Of a DNA stretch of 5,389 nucleotides, positions 1-5,389 are shown in pieces (position 1 is the stretch's first letter; each line of letters starts with the position of its first letter). Source of the DNA: Saprospiraceae bacterium. GTDB taxonomy: Bacteria > Bacteroidota > Bacteroidia > Chitinophagales > Saprospiraceae. The stretch is taken from assembly GCA_013361075.1 (NCBI GenBank), contig JABWAJ010000411.1:1-5389 (forward strand). Direction: 5' to 3'. A program made the translations under genes and the position numbers. The notes below the pieces were generated by a model, which ran no database searches, was not told the DNA's origin, and saw only the letters and a list, made by a program, of their open reading frames with translations.

Positions 1-732
1 AAAAACCCGGAAGTGCTGGTATCATTGGGCTGGTTGCACAACAACACAGGGCAGTACGCGCTTAGTGACAGTGCCTTTACCCTGGCCGTAAAGGCTGCGG
101 AACCTTTTAAAAAAGTAGAAGTAGTTTATTTGTCGTGGGCGGATGCCAAGTTTATGCGGGACAGTGCCGATGCTGCCCTGAAGCTGGTAAAACTGGCAGC
201 AGGAACCGATTCAGAAAGTGCAGAGGGGTACGTTGCCAAAGCCACTGCGCTGTTGCTGCAAAAAGATACGACGGCTGCATATCAGGCAGCACTGCAGGGG
301 TTGGAACTGGATCCGGAAAATATGAACGCGTTGATTATGGTGACCAGGGCTGAGTTCGGGATTCTGAAAAACTATGCTTCCGTCATCAACAGGGTGCAGG
401 GTATCCGGTTCAAACACTCAGGCCACGATCAGCAAATCATGCTGCAAAATTTGCAGGCGATGTCCTACAATATGCTGGGGAAGCACGACTCCGCTTTTGC
501 TGTGATCCAGCGCACCATTGCCATCAATCCCCAGGCAGCCATCCCTTATACAACATTGGCGGAAACCCATGCATTTCAGGGCAATACGGAAGGTTTTTAT
601 GCCAATCTTGAAAAGGCCTTCAGGTTGGGGTTTCAACTTCGTTTTTTGGACGTAAAAGAAGAACCCTACCGGCGTTTTGTAAATACGCCGCGTTTCAAAA
701 AGCTGGTGGAGCAATATAAACTCAGCGGTTAG
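1..732 (+). CDS. TPR-repeat protein, C-terminal part (5' end outside window)
   Basis: The reading frame is open from the first base (codons K-N-P-E come before the first possible GTG start at 13), so this is the 3' part of a longer gene and the GTG is unlikely to be the true start. The 243 visible codons form about six helix-turn-helix repeats of 34-36 residues with the TPR pattern (small residue, G/A, Y/F, A, then P at the repeat end). Examples are LGWLHNNTGQYALSDSAF near the start, the repeat ending GLELDPEN, and the repeat ending TIAINPQA. The end, with PRFKKLVEQY, resembles the closing segment common in multi-TPR proteins whose N-terminus carries a sensor, cyclase or DNA-binding domain. 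TPRs are protein-protein interaction scaffolds. The effector domain, if there is one, is not visible and no specific role can be assigned. The TAG stop overlaps the stop of the convergent gene. Confidence 0.88.
   Translation, partial: KNPEVLVSLGWLHNNTGQYALSDSAFTLAVKAAEPFKKVEVVYLSWADAKFMRDSADAALKLVKLAAGTDSESAEGYVAKATALLLQKDTTAAYQAALQGLELDPENMNALIMVTRAEFGILKNYASVINRVQGIRFKHSGHDQQIMLQNLQAMSYNMLGKHDSAFAVIQRTIAINPQAAIPYTTLAETHAFQGNTEGFYANLEKAFRLGFQLRFLDVKEEPYRRFVNTPRFKKLVEQYKLSG
670..690. other. Hairpin inside the 3' end of the TPR gene
   Basis: Arms CGGCGTTTT (670-678) and AATACGCCG (682-690) pair over nine positions with one T-T mismatch around a GTA loop. The hairpin lies about 40 bases before the overlapping convergent stops, in coding sequence. 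Because the two genes have no spacer, any terminator for the minus-strand operon would have to lie about here. There is no clear U-tract on either side, so a terminator role is only a possibility and the pairing may be incidental. Confidence 0.25.
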
Positions 733-1205
733 CCTTTGTTTTTATGCCGGGCTGCCCACGTTTCCAGGATTTCCAGCGCTTTTACCACGCGGTTGGCTTT
801 AGCATCCAGGCTTTTAACTTCCGTAAGGTATTGGGCGATCCAGCGTTTGGAGGAAGGCGGGCATTTTTCATAAGCAGCTTTTGCCACGGGATTTTGGTCA
901 AGTTCTTCTTCAAAATAGTCGGGAAGTTCCACCACCTTATACGTTTCATCCGGTTCCATTTCAACAATCACCGGGCTGCCCAACCCTTTTCCGATGCGCC
1001 TGCGCATGTCCGCATTGGTGACAATGAAATACCCGCCGTGGCCATCCGACAACAGGGTACGCTGAAAAGGGACGCCATCAATAAGGCCGCGCACATCGAA
1101 ACGGGTTTTCGCGCCAAGCGCCTCAACGACCTCAGGTGGCACCATCACGATTTTCCAGATTCCATTTTCATTGAAATTGGTGATGGAAGATTCAAAGCGG
1201 AGCAT
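729..1205 (-). CDS. DUF1905 and YdeI/OmpD-associated two-domain protein
   Basis: This is a 158-residue protein with an N-terminal DUF1905 beta-barrel domain (about residues 1-90; landmarks WKIVMVPPEVVEALG at 17-31 and a GVPFQRTLLSDGHGGYFI stretch at 44-61). A short helical YdeI/OmpD-associated domain follows (about 95-150; LPDYFEEELDQNP, then PPSSKRWIAQYL, ending KALEILETWA). Length and domain order match the usual DUF1905-OmdA proteins. YdeI and OmdA in enterobacteria have been linked to stress and antimicrobial-peptide resistance, but the biochemical role of the two-domain form is unknown. No signal peptide or membrane segment is seen, so it is probably cytoplasmic. Its ATG lies five bases after the stop of the isomerase gene, which implies one transcript and probably translational coupling. 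No strong Shine-Dalgarno sequence is present, as is normal for Bacteroidota. The TAA stop overlaps the convergent TPR gene. Confidence 0.9.
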   Translation of the reverse strand: MLRFESSITNFNENGIWKIVMVPPEVVEALGAKTRFDVRGLIDGVPFQRTLLSDGHGGYFIVTNADMRRRIGKGLGSPVIVEMEPDETYKVVELPDYFEEELDQNPVAKAAYEKCPPSSKRWIAQYLTEVKSLDAKANRVVKALEILETWAARHKNKG

Positions 1206-1210
1206 ACCCG

Positions 1211-2131
1211 TTAAAAGCTGTCTACAGCAGCGTAAGCGTCAATGACTGCCTGCTCACCTGCTTTATCGGGTCTGGAATTGCCGTGTTCCATGCCCAGAAC
1301 GCCTTTAAAGCCTTTGCTGTGGATGTGTTTGAAAATATTTTTGTAATTGATTTCTCCGGTTGTCGGTTCCTTGCGACCGGGGTTGTCGCCGATTTGGAAA
1401 TAAGCAATTTCGGACCAGGCCAGTTCTATATTGGGAATCAGGTTGCCTTCCGTAATCTGTTGGTGGTAGATGTCGAAAAGGATTTTGCAGGCAGGGCTGT
1501 TGACCGCGCGGCAAATTTCGAACGTTTGGCCTGCTTTGGTAAGGAAAAGGCCCGGGTGGTCGCGGAAATTGAGGGGTTCCAGGACCATGGTCAGGTTGTG
1601 AGGTTCCAGGATGGCGCTTGCCTGACGCAAGGATTCGACCACGTTGGCCGTCTGGTAGCCCATGTCTAAGCGCAGGTCTAAAAAGCCCGGCACCACCGTC
1701 ATCCAGGTTGCATTGACCCGCTTGGCAACCTCTACAGATTCGCGGATGTGTTGTAAAAACTCTTCGCGCCATTCTTTTTTTCCGGAAGCGAGGTTAGGGT
1801 CGTTCCAATAGATTTTATGGGCTACAAAAACACCCATTTGGATGCCGAGTTTGGCCATGGTTTCGCCCATGCGTTTCTGGAGATTAACCTCGCGGTTTTT
1901 CATGTCATTGTCTTCAAAAGCAGTAAATCCCTGATCGGCCATAAACTTCAGCTGGTCGATGGGGTCTTTGCCTGCAAGGTTTTCAAACATGCCGAGGTGG
2001 GGTGCATACCGGAGTTTGAAAGTGTGTTTGCCGATGGAAGTGGCAGAGCTGGCATTAGCAGCCTGCAAGGTTCCGGTAGCTGCAGCTGCAGTGGCTATGA
2101 TGCCGGATTGGACAAAGGTTCTTCGTTTCAT
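1211..2131 (-). CDS. Tat-exported TIM-barrel sugar isomerase/epimerase, hydroxypyruvate isomerase-like
   Basis: This is a 306-residue protein of the xylose-isomerase-like TIM-barrel family (AP endonuclease 2 fold), closest in motif layout to hydroxypyruvate isomerase. Expected metal and catalytic positions are present: E185 in VLEPLN, D220 and H223 in LFDIYH, Q246 in YFQIGDNPGR, and E282 in GMEHG. The segment GDNPGRKEPTTGEINY (248-263) is typical of the Hyi group. Family members use a divalent metal and a pair of glutamates to interconvert ketoses or 2-hydroxy-3-oxo acids, so the substrate here could be hydroxypyruvate or another small sugar or sugar acid. The N-terminus MKRRTFVQSG followed by an Ala-rich hydrophobic stretch is a twin-arginine signal, with a likely signal-peptidase site after A27 (ANA). 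This suggests export of the folded, metal-loaded enzyme, unlike cytoplasmic E. coli Hyi. It is the first gene of a two-gene operon and divergent from the symporter. Confidence 0.87.
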   Translation of the reverse strand: MKRRTFVQSGIIATAAAATGTLQAANASSATSIGKHTFKLRYAPHLGMFENLAGKDPIDQLKFMADQGFTAFEDNDMKNREVNLQKRMGETMAKLGIQMGVFVAHKIYWNDPNLASGKKEWREEFLQHIRESVEVAKRVNATWMTVVPGFLDLRLDMGYQTANVVESLRQASAILEPHNLTMVLEPLNFRDHPGLFLTKAGQTFEICRAVNSPACKILFDIYHQQITEGNLIPNIELAWSEIAYFQIGDNPGRKEPTTGEINYKNIFKHIHSKGFKGVLGMEHGNSRPDKAGEQAVIDAYAAVDSF

Positions 2132-2157
2132 AGAATGGTTAAATTAGCGAGACCTGA

Positions 2158-2165
2158 CAAAGATA
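2158..2165 (-). promoter_or_regulatory. Bacteroidota -7 promoter element for the isomerase operon
   Basis: Read on the minus strand, the octamer TATCTTTG matches the Bacteroidota sigma-A -7 consensus TAnnTTTG at every fixed position. It ends 26 bases before the isomerase ATG, giving a predicted leader of about 20 bases. The expected -33 TTTG element is not clear; only an A/T-rich run (ATTTTTTC) lies roughly where it should be. The exact match and the position support it; the missing upstream element lowers certainty. Confidence 0.55.
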
Positions 2166-2192
2166 ATTGCCTAAGTGAAAAAATTCCGGGTT

Positions 2193-2221
2193 TTTGTCTT
2201 ATTTAGGGCCGTGTAAATCCG
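2193..2221 (+). promoter_or_regulatory. Possible weak promoter for the symporter gene
   Basis: TTTG at 2193-2196 and TAAATCCG at 2214-2221 are separated by 17 bases, which fits the -33/-7 layout of Bacteroidota promoters. The -7 part matches TAnnTTTG at only four of six fixed positions. It would give a leader of about 45 bases to the ATG at 2272. It lies in the same 140-bp gap as the opposite isomerase promoter, so one regulator could act on both. This is a low-confidence call. Confidence 0.25.
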
Positions 2222-2271
2222 CAGAGCAGGAACAACCTCGCGGCTTATTGTCAAAACCATAACTCATCAGC

Positions 2272-3834
2272 ATGTCTGCAGGAATACTTTTTTCGTTTGT
2301 GATCGGCTATTTTGTGGTGCTGTTGTTTGTTGCCTGGTACACCTCCCGCAATTCTAACAACGATACTTTTTTTATTGGCAACAAAAACAGCAACTGGATG
2401 CTGGTGGCTTTCGGGATGATTGGCACCTCTTTGTCGGGGGTTACGTTTGTCAGTGTTCCGGGTGGGGTAGGTGACGTAGCGGGGGGAGCCTTCAAGGGGT
2501 TTGCCTACATGCAGGTCACTTTTGGATACCTTATTGGTTACTGTGTCATTGCTTTTGTGTTGTTGCCGTTGTATTACCGGCTCAACCTCACCTCTATTTA
2601 CAATTACCTGCAGCAGCGTTTTGGCAATGTGGCGTATAAAACGGGTGCTTTGTTCTTCATCATCAGCCGTACGGTGGGTGCTACGGCGAGGCTTTATTTG
2701 GTGATCAACATCCTGCAGTTTTTCATTCTTGACCGCATGGGGGTTCCTTTTGTGGTAACCACTTTTTTTATCCTGCTGATGATCCTGCTCTACACTTTTG
2801 AGGGCGGCGTAAAAACCATCGTGTATACGGATACGCTGCAAACCTCCCTGATGGTAGCCGGATTAATCGTTTGTGTCATTTACATCCTGAATAACTTAGG
2901 CATCAGCGGTGGGGAAGCACTTGCTCAAATGAGCGACCGGGGGTATCTCAACATCTTCAATACAGATGTGAACAGCAAGGGTTTCTTCCTTAAACAGATC
3001 ATTGGAGGGGCCTTTATTGCCATTGCCATGACGGGGCTTGATCAGGAAATGATGCAGAAAAACATCAGTGTAAAAAAACTGGGCGATTCTCAGAAGAACG
3101 TCATGACCATGGCTTTGGTGCTGGTGGGTGTTTTGTTTCTTTTCCTGATGCTTGGCGGGTTGCTTTACCTCTACGCCACTTCCAAAGGTGCCGTTTATAC
3201 AGATGTGGAAGTGGGAGGGAAAATCGTGAAGCAGCTAATGATAGCAGATCCGTCGGGCAATGGTGAAACCATCAATGTGATTGGTGATAAGCTGTTTCCT
3301 TCTGTGGCGATCAACTTTTTGCCGCCGGCCATCAGCATCATCTTCATCATTGCGTTGATTTCTGCTTTGTTTCCCAGTGCGGATGGCGCTTTAACGGCGT
3401 TGACGTCTTCTTTTTGCATTGACTTGCTCAACCTGAGGGAGCGCACGGACCTGGACGAAAACGCCAAACGCCGTACCCGGCTTACGGTGCATTTCACATT
3501 TGCGTTTGTGTTTATGGCCTGCATCATGGTTTTTTATGTGTTGAACAACAACAGCATCATTGACGTCATCCTCGACCTGGCGGGCTATACTTACGGGCCA
3601 CTGCTGGGGCTGTTCTCTTTCGGCATCCTTACAAAAAGACGGATTGACAACACGATGATCATTACCCTGATCTGTTTGGCAGCGCCGGTTGTTTCTTATT
3701 TGCTTGCAAAAAATGCAAAGGATCTTTTTGGTGGTTACCAGATCGGGATTGAACTGTTGGTCATCAATGGTTTGCTGACCTTTCTGGGGCTTTGGGCCAT
3801 TTCTCATAAACCCCGGCCTGCGGATGCGCCGTAA
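2272..3834 (+). CDS. Sodium:solute symporter (SSS/SLC5 family)
   Basis: This is a 520-residue, very hydrophobic protein with about 13 predicted membrane helices (roughly 4-22, 43-62, 75-100, 123-152, 160-178, 187-207, 238-258, 277-302, 345-382, 405-424, 436-453, 459-479, 489-509), the usual size and topology of the SSS family. Family landmarks are the broken first core helix with MIGTSLSGVTFVSVPGG (49-65), RTVGATARLY in the helix near 133-142, FEGGVKTIVYTD (176-187), TGLDQEMMQKN (254-264), and FPSADGALTALTSSFCIDLL (367-386) in the helix carrying part of the Na2 site. Members couple inward Na+ flow to uptake of sugars, sialic acids, amino acids, carboxylates or vitamins; the substrate cannot be read from sequence. 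The start at ATG 2272 puts the first helix right at the N-terminus, as expected, without a Shine-Dalgarno sequence. The gene is divergent from the isomerase operon. A hydrophilic loop at about 303-343 separates helices 8 and 9 of this prediction. Confidence 0.93.
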   Translation: MSAGILFSFVIGYFVVLLFVAWYTSRNSNNDTFFIGNKNSNWMLVAFGMIGTSLSGVTFVSVPGGVGDVAGGAFKGFAYMQVTFGYLIGYCVIAFVLLPLYYRLNLTSIYNYLQQRFGNVAYKTGALFFIISRTVGATARLYLVINILQFFILDRMGVPFVVTTFFILLMILLYTFEGGVKTIVYTDTLQTSLMVAGLIVCVIYILNNLGISGGEALAQMSDRGYLNIFNTDVNSKGFFLKQIIGGAFIAIAMTGLDQEMMQKNISVKKLGDSQKNVMTMALVLVGVLFLFLMLGGLLYLYATSKGAVYTDVEVGGKIVKQLMIADPSGNGETINVIGDKLFPSVAINFLPPAISIIFIIALISALFPSADGALTALTSSFCIDLLNLRERTDLDENAKRRTRLTVHFTFAFVFMACIMVFYVLNNNSIIDVILDLAGYTYGPLLGLFSFGILTKRRIDNTMIITLICLAAPVVSYLLAKNAKDLFGGYQIGIELLVINGLLTFLGLWAISHKPRPADAP

Positions 3835-3901
3835 ACCCGGTTTTATGTATATCATTCGCCGCGGTTTATCGAAATAAATGGCGCTGTTGCAACGGGATGC
3901 C

Positions 3902-3909
3902 TACTTTCG
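3902..3909 (+). promoter_or_regulatory. Possible -7 promoter element for the ABC permease
   Basis: TACTTTCG matches TAnnTTTG at five of six fixed positions and ends 33 bases before the permease ATG, a position like that of the isomerase promoter. No convincing -33 TTG lies 17-23 bases upstream. If real, the permease is transcribed separately from the symporter, which fits the 108-bp gap between them. That gap holds no gene and no clear terminator. Confidence 0.35.
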
Positions 3910-3942
3910 TCATTCTGTTTGAACCATTAATGCCGCCGTTTT

Positions 3943-5181
3943 ATGAACCTCCGGGAAAATATCAAAATTGCGTTGCGCTCGGTGCGCTCCAACTGGCTCC
4001 GCGCCATCCTCACGCTGCTGATCATTGCCTTCGGCATTATGGCGTTGGTGGGCATTCTGACGGCCATTGACAGCGCCATTTACTCCCTTAGCAGTAACCT
4101 TTCCTACCTTGGTGCCAACACCTTTGATGTAGATCCGAAAGGCGAAGGTTCGGATGGCCACCGCGGCGGAAGGCGCGAAAAGCAGGGCCAGCCGATCAGC
4201 TACAAGCAGGCCATTGCGTTCAAAGAGCAATTCAACTTCCCGGCGCGGGCTTCTGTTTCGATCAACTGCACAGGAACTGCCGTCATCAAATACGGCGATA
4301 AAAAAACCAATCCCAACGTACTCATTTTCGGGATTGATGAAAATTACCTCGAAGCAAAAGGCTTTGACCTGGAACTTGGCCGGAATTTCACCTTGCGCGA
4401 GGCACAGGGCGGCGGCAACATTACCATTATTGGGAAAGATGTTGTCAAAGACTTGTTTAAAGGCAAAGCGGATAAAGCGATGAACTCCGTGATTTCAGCA
4501 GGCAACATCAAACTGCGAGTGGTGGGCGTTCTGAAAAGCAAAGGCTCCAGTATGAACCAGAGCGAAGACCGCCGCATTCTCATTCCCCTGCAAACCGGAA
4601 AGCGCTATTACGGCTCGCAGGATGAAAATTACAACCTGCTCGTGGCGGTCAACGATGCCAACCAGATTGACCAGGCCATTGCGCAGGCTACCGTGGTGCT
4701 GCGCAATGTGCGTTCGTTGAAAGCTTCTGAAGAAAACGATTTTGAGATTTCCAAAAGCGACGGTCTCATCAGCATCATCAAAGACAACACGCAATATTTC
4801 CGGTGGGCGGCGGTTGGTATTGGCCTCATTACTCTCGTAGGTGCTGCGATCGGCCTGATGAACATCATGCTCGTTTCCGTAACCGAACGCACCCGCGAAG
4901 TCGGCATTTGCAAAGCCATTGGGGCTACGCGCCGCAGCATCATGATCCAGTTTCTTACCGAAGCGGTTGTGATCTGCCAGTTGGGCGGCATCCTCGGCAT
5001 CATCCTTGGTGTGTTGATCGGCAATGTGGTGACCCTGCTCATGGGGGGCGCCTTCCTTTTTCCCTGGCTCTGGATCACGATTGCTGTGATTACCTGTACG
5101 GCAGTGGGCTTGATTTCGGGGCTGTATCCGGCACTGAAGGCGGCCCGGTTGGATCCGATTGAGTCCTTGCGGTATGAGTGA
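3943..5181 (+). CDS. ABC transporter permease, MacB/FtsX type
   Basis: This is a 412-residue protein with the MacB-type permease layout. A short cytoplasmic N-terminal helix (LRENIKIALRSVRSNWLRA) leads into TM1 at about 20-42. A large periplasmic MacB_PCD domain follows at about 43-285, then the FtsX domain with TM2 (288-312), TM3 (343-366) and TM4 (374-396). The coupling segment ERTREVGICKAIGATRRSI (315-333) and the end GLYPALKAARLDPIESLRYE (393-412) are hallmarks of the family. Such permeases work as dimers with a LolD/MacB-like ATPase and act by mechanotransmission on substrates on the outer face of the inner membrane (lipoproteins, peptides, macrolides), not by classical transport. No ATPase domain or neighbouring ATPase gene is seen, so its partner must be encoded elsewhere. 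A Gly/Arg/Lys-rich stretch at 66-84, just after TM1, is unusual. ATG 3943 is preferred because it places the N-terminal helix normally; an ATG at 3930 is out of frame. Confidence 0.93.
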   Translation: MNLRENIKIALRSVRSNWLRAILTLLIIAFGIMALVGILTAIDSAIYSLSSNLSYLGANTFDVDPKGEGSDGHRGGRREKQGQPISYKQAIAFKEQFNFPARASVSINCTGTAVIKYGDKKTNPNVLIFGIDENYLEAKGFDLELGRNFTLREAQGGGNITIIGKDVVKDLFKGKADKAMNSVISAGNIKLRVVGVLKSKGSSMNQSEDRRILIPLQTGKRYYGSQDENYNLLVAVNDANQIDQAIAQATVVLRNVRSLKASEENDFEISKSDGLISIIKDNTQYFRWAAVGIGLITLVGAAIGLMNIMLVSVTERTREVGICKAIGATRRSIMIQFLTEAVVICQLGGILGIILGVLIGNVVTLLMGGAFLFPWLWITIAVITCTAVGLISGLYPALKAARLDPIESLRYE

Positions 5182-5225
5182 CCTTCAATCGTCTGGAAAT
5201 CACCTCAGCACTCAACCAATATCCT

Positions 5226-5241
5226 GCCGTGTCAAAACGGC
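5226..5241. repeat. Small inverted repeat next to the large palindrome
   Basis: GCCGT (5226-5230) and ACGGC (5237-5241) form a five-base-pair hairpin with loop GTCAAA. It lies three bases from the larger inverted repeat. On the minus strand the same stretch supplies a TTTT run a few bases after the large stem, which could help termination of the gene entering from the right. Confidence 0.35.
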
Positions 5242-5243
5242 TT

Positions 5244-5284
5244 GCTACTAACGAACCGGTTGCTAAGCACGGTTCGTTAGTAGC
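5244..5284. repeat. 15-bp perfect inverted repeat (long hairpin) between convergent genes
   Basis: The arms GCTACTAACGAACCG (5244-5258) and CGGTTCGTTAGTAGC (5270-5284) are exact reverse complements around an 11-base loop, GTTGCTAAGCA. The loop can add three more pairs (TGC with GCA around TAA) after a two-base bulge. The element sits 62 bases after the permease stop and ends four bases before the stop codon of the minus-strand gene, so in position it fits a two-way transcription terminator or mRNA 3'-end stabiliser. Neither side has a strong immediate U-tract, so it is not a textbook intrinsic terminator. It could instead be a scattered palindromic repeat or the remnant of a mobile-element end. 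No second copy is seen in this window. Confidence 0.85.
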
Positions 5285-5288
5285 CCAT

Positions 5289-5389
5289 TCAGCTCATCAA
5301 TCCCTGTTCTTTCAAAATGCGGATAACCTCTTTTTCGGTGATCCCGGCGACAAGGGCTATGGTAGGTAGATCAAGCCCGAGACGGTAAC
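5289..5389 (-). CDS. C-terminal end of a minus-strand gene, product not identified
   Basis: Reading the minus strand from the right edge, one frame is open for 32 codons and ends at TGA (5289-5291); the other two minus frames hit stops quickly. The peptide contains GLDLPTIALVAGITEKEVIR and ends ILKEQGLMS. It looks like a small helix-turn-helix: a helix with IALVAG, a turn, then a helix with EKEVIRILKEQGL. Similar short tails end many Rpn-type PD-(D/E)XK nuclease/transposase-like proteins of Bacteroidota and Cyanobacteria, and the peptide could be such a tail. That is a resemblance from memory, not a proven match. The protein-like composition, and a stop that falls right beside the inverted repeat, support a real gene. 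The upstream part is outside the window. Confidence 0.6.
   Translation of the reverse strand, partial: YRLGLDLPTIALVAGITEKEVIRILKEQGLMS

Noticed and set aside
744..1214. A 156-codon open frame on the + strand opposite the DUF1905 gene
   Set aside because: It mirrors a well-supported minus-strand gene, its protein matches no family I recognise, and it has no promoter-like element. It is an antisense shadow.
1305..1772. A 155-codon minus-strand frame inside the isomerase gene
   Set aside because: It is an out-of-frame shadow of the isomerase, which has intact family motifs throughout, so neither a frameshift nor an overlapping gene is needed.
2178..2197. A-run, CCGGG, T-run in the divergent gap as a terminator
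   Set aside because: The pairing is only A-T over about five bases with no GC stem, and the site lies between two divergent starts, where a terminator is not expected.
3835..3942. Search for a terminator or small gene between symporter and permease
   Set aside because: No stable stem with a U-tract and no convincing short reading frame was found. Only the promoter-like TACTTTCG stands out.
5244..5284. The palindrome as an integron attC site
   Set aside because: The arms do not carry the RYYYAAC and GTTRRRY core boxes at the needed places, and no integrase or cassette array is visible.
5178..5369. A 63-codon + strand frame after the permease
   Set aside because: It overlaps the permease stop, runs through the inverted repeat, and lies opposite a more protein-like minus-strand frame. 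Its composition does not look like a real protein.

Overview
The window looks like an ordinary chromosomal segment of a Bacteroidota bacterium, possibly from the Chitinophagales, Saprospirales or Cytophagales side of the phylum. The reasons are the near-balanced base composition, protein families typical of that phylum (a Tat-exported hydroxypyruvate-isomerase-like TIM barrel, an SSS symporter with an FPSAD motif, a stand-alone MacB-type permease), start codons without clear Shine-Dalgarno sequences, and at least one good match to the Bacteroidota -7 promoter element TAnnTTTG. This taxonomic placement is an inference from sequence style.

Layout, left to right. (1) The 3' end of a TPR-repeat protein gene on the + strand (1-732), whose start lies outside the window. 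(2) A two-gene minus-strand operon. The upstream gene encodes a Tat-signal TIM-barrel sugar isomerase/epimerase (1211-2131). Five bases after it begins a DUF1905 + YdeI/OmpD-associated protein (729-1205). The stop codon of the latter overlaps the stop codon of the TPR gene, so the two genes converge with no spacer. (3) A 140-bp divergent promoter region (2132-2271). (4) A sodium:solute symporter on the + strand (2272-3834). (5) A 108-bp gap with a promoter-like element, then a MacB/FtsX-type ABC permease on the + strand (3943-5181) with no ATPase gene beside it. (6) A 107-bp convergent gap that holds a 15-bp perfect inverted repeat (5244-5284). (7) The last 32 codons of a minus-strand gene (5289-5389) that runs off the right edge.

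The isomerase and the symporter are divergent across a shared control region. This would fit uptake of a small hydroxy-acid or sugar followed by isomerisation, but no substrate can be read from the sequence, and the Tat signal puts the isomerase outside the cytoplasm. The permease appears to be a separate single-gene unit.

I found no RNA gene, CRISPR array, intact insertion sequence or clear new system. The signals most worth following up are the inverted repeat at the right end with the truncated gene next to it, the exported isomerase coupled to a DUF1905/YdeI protein, and the variant sodium-site region of the symporter.
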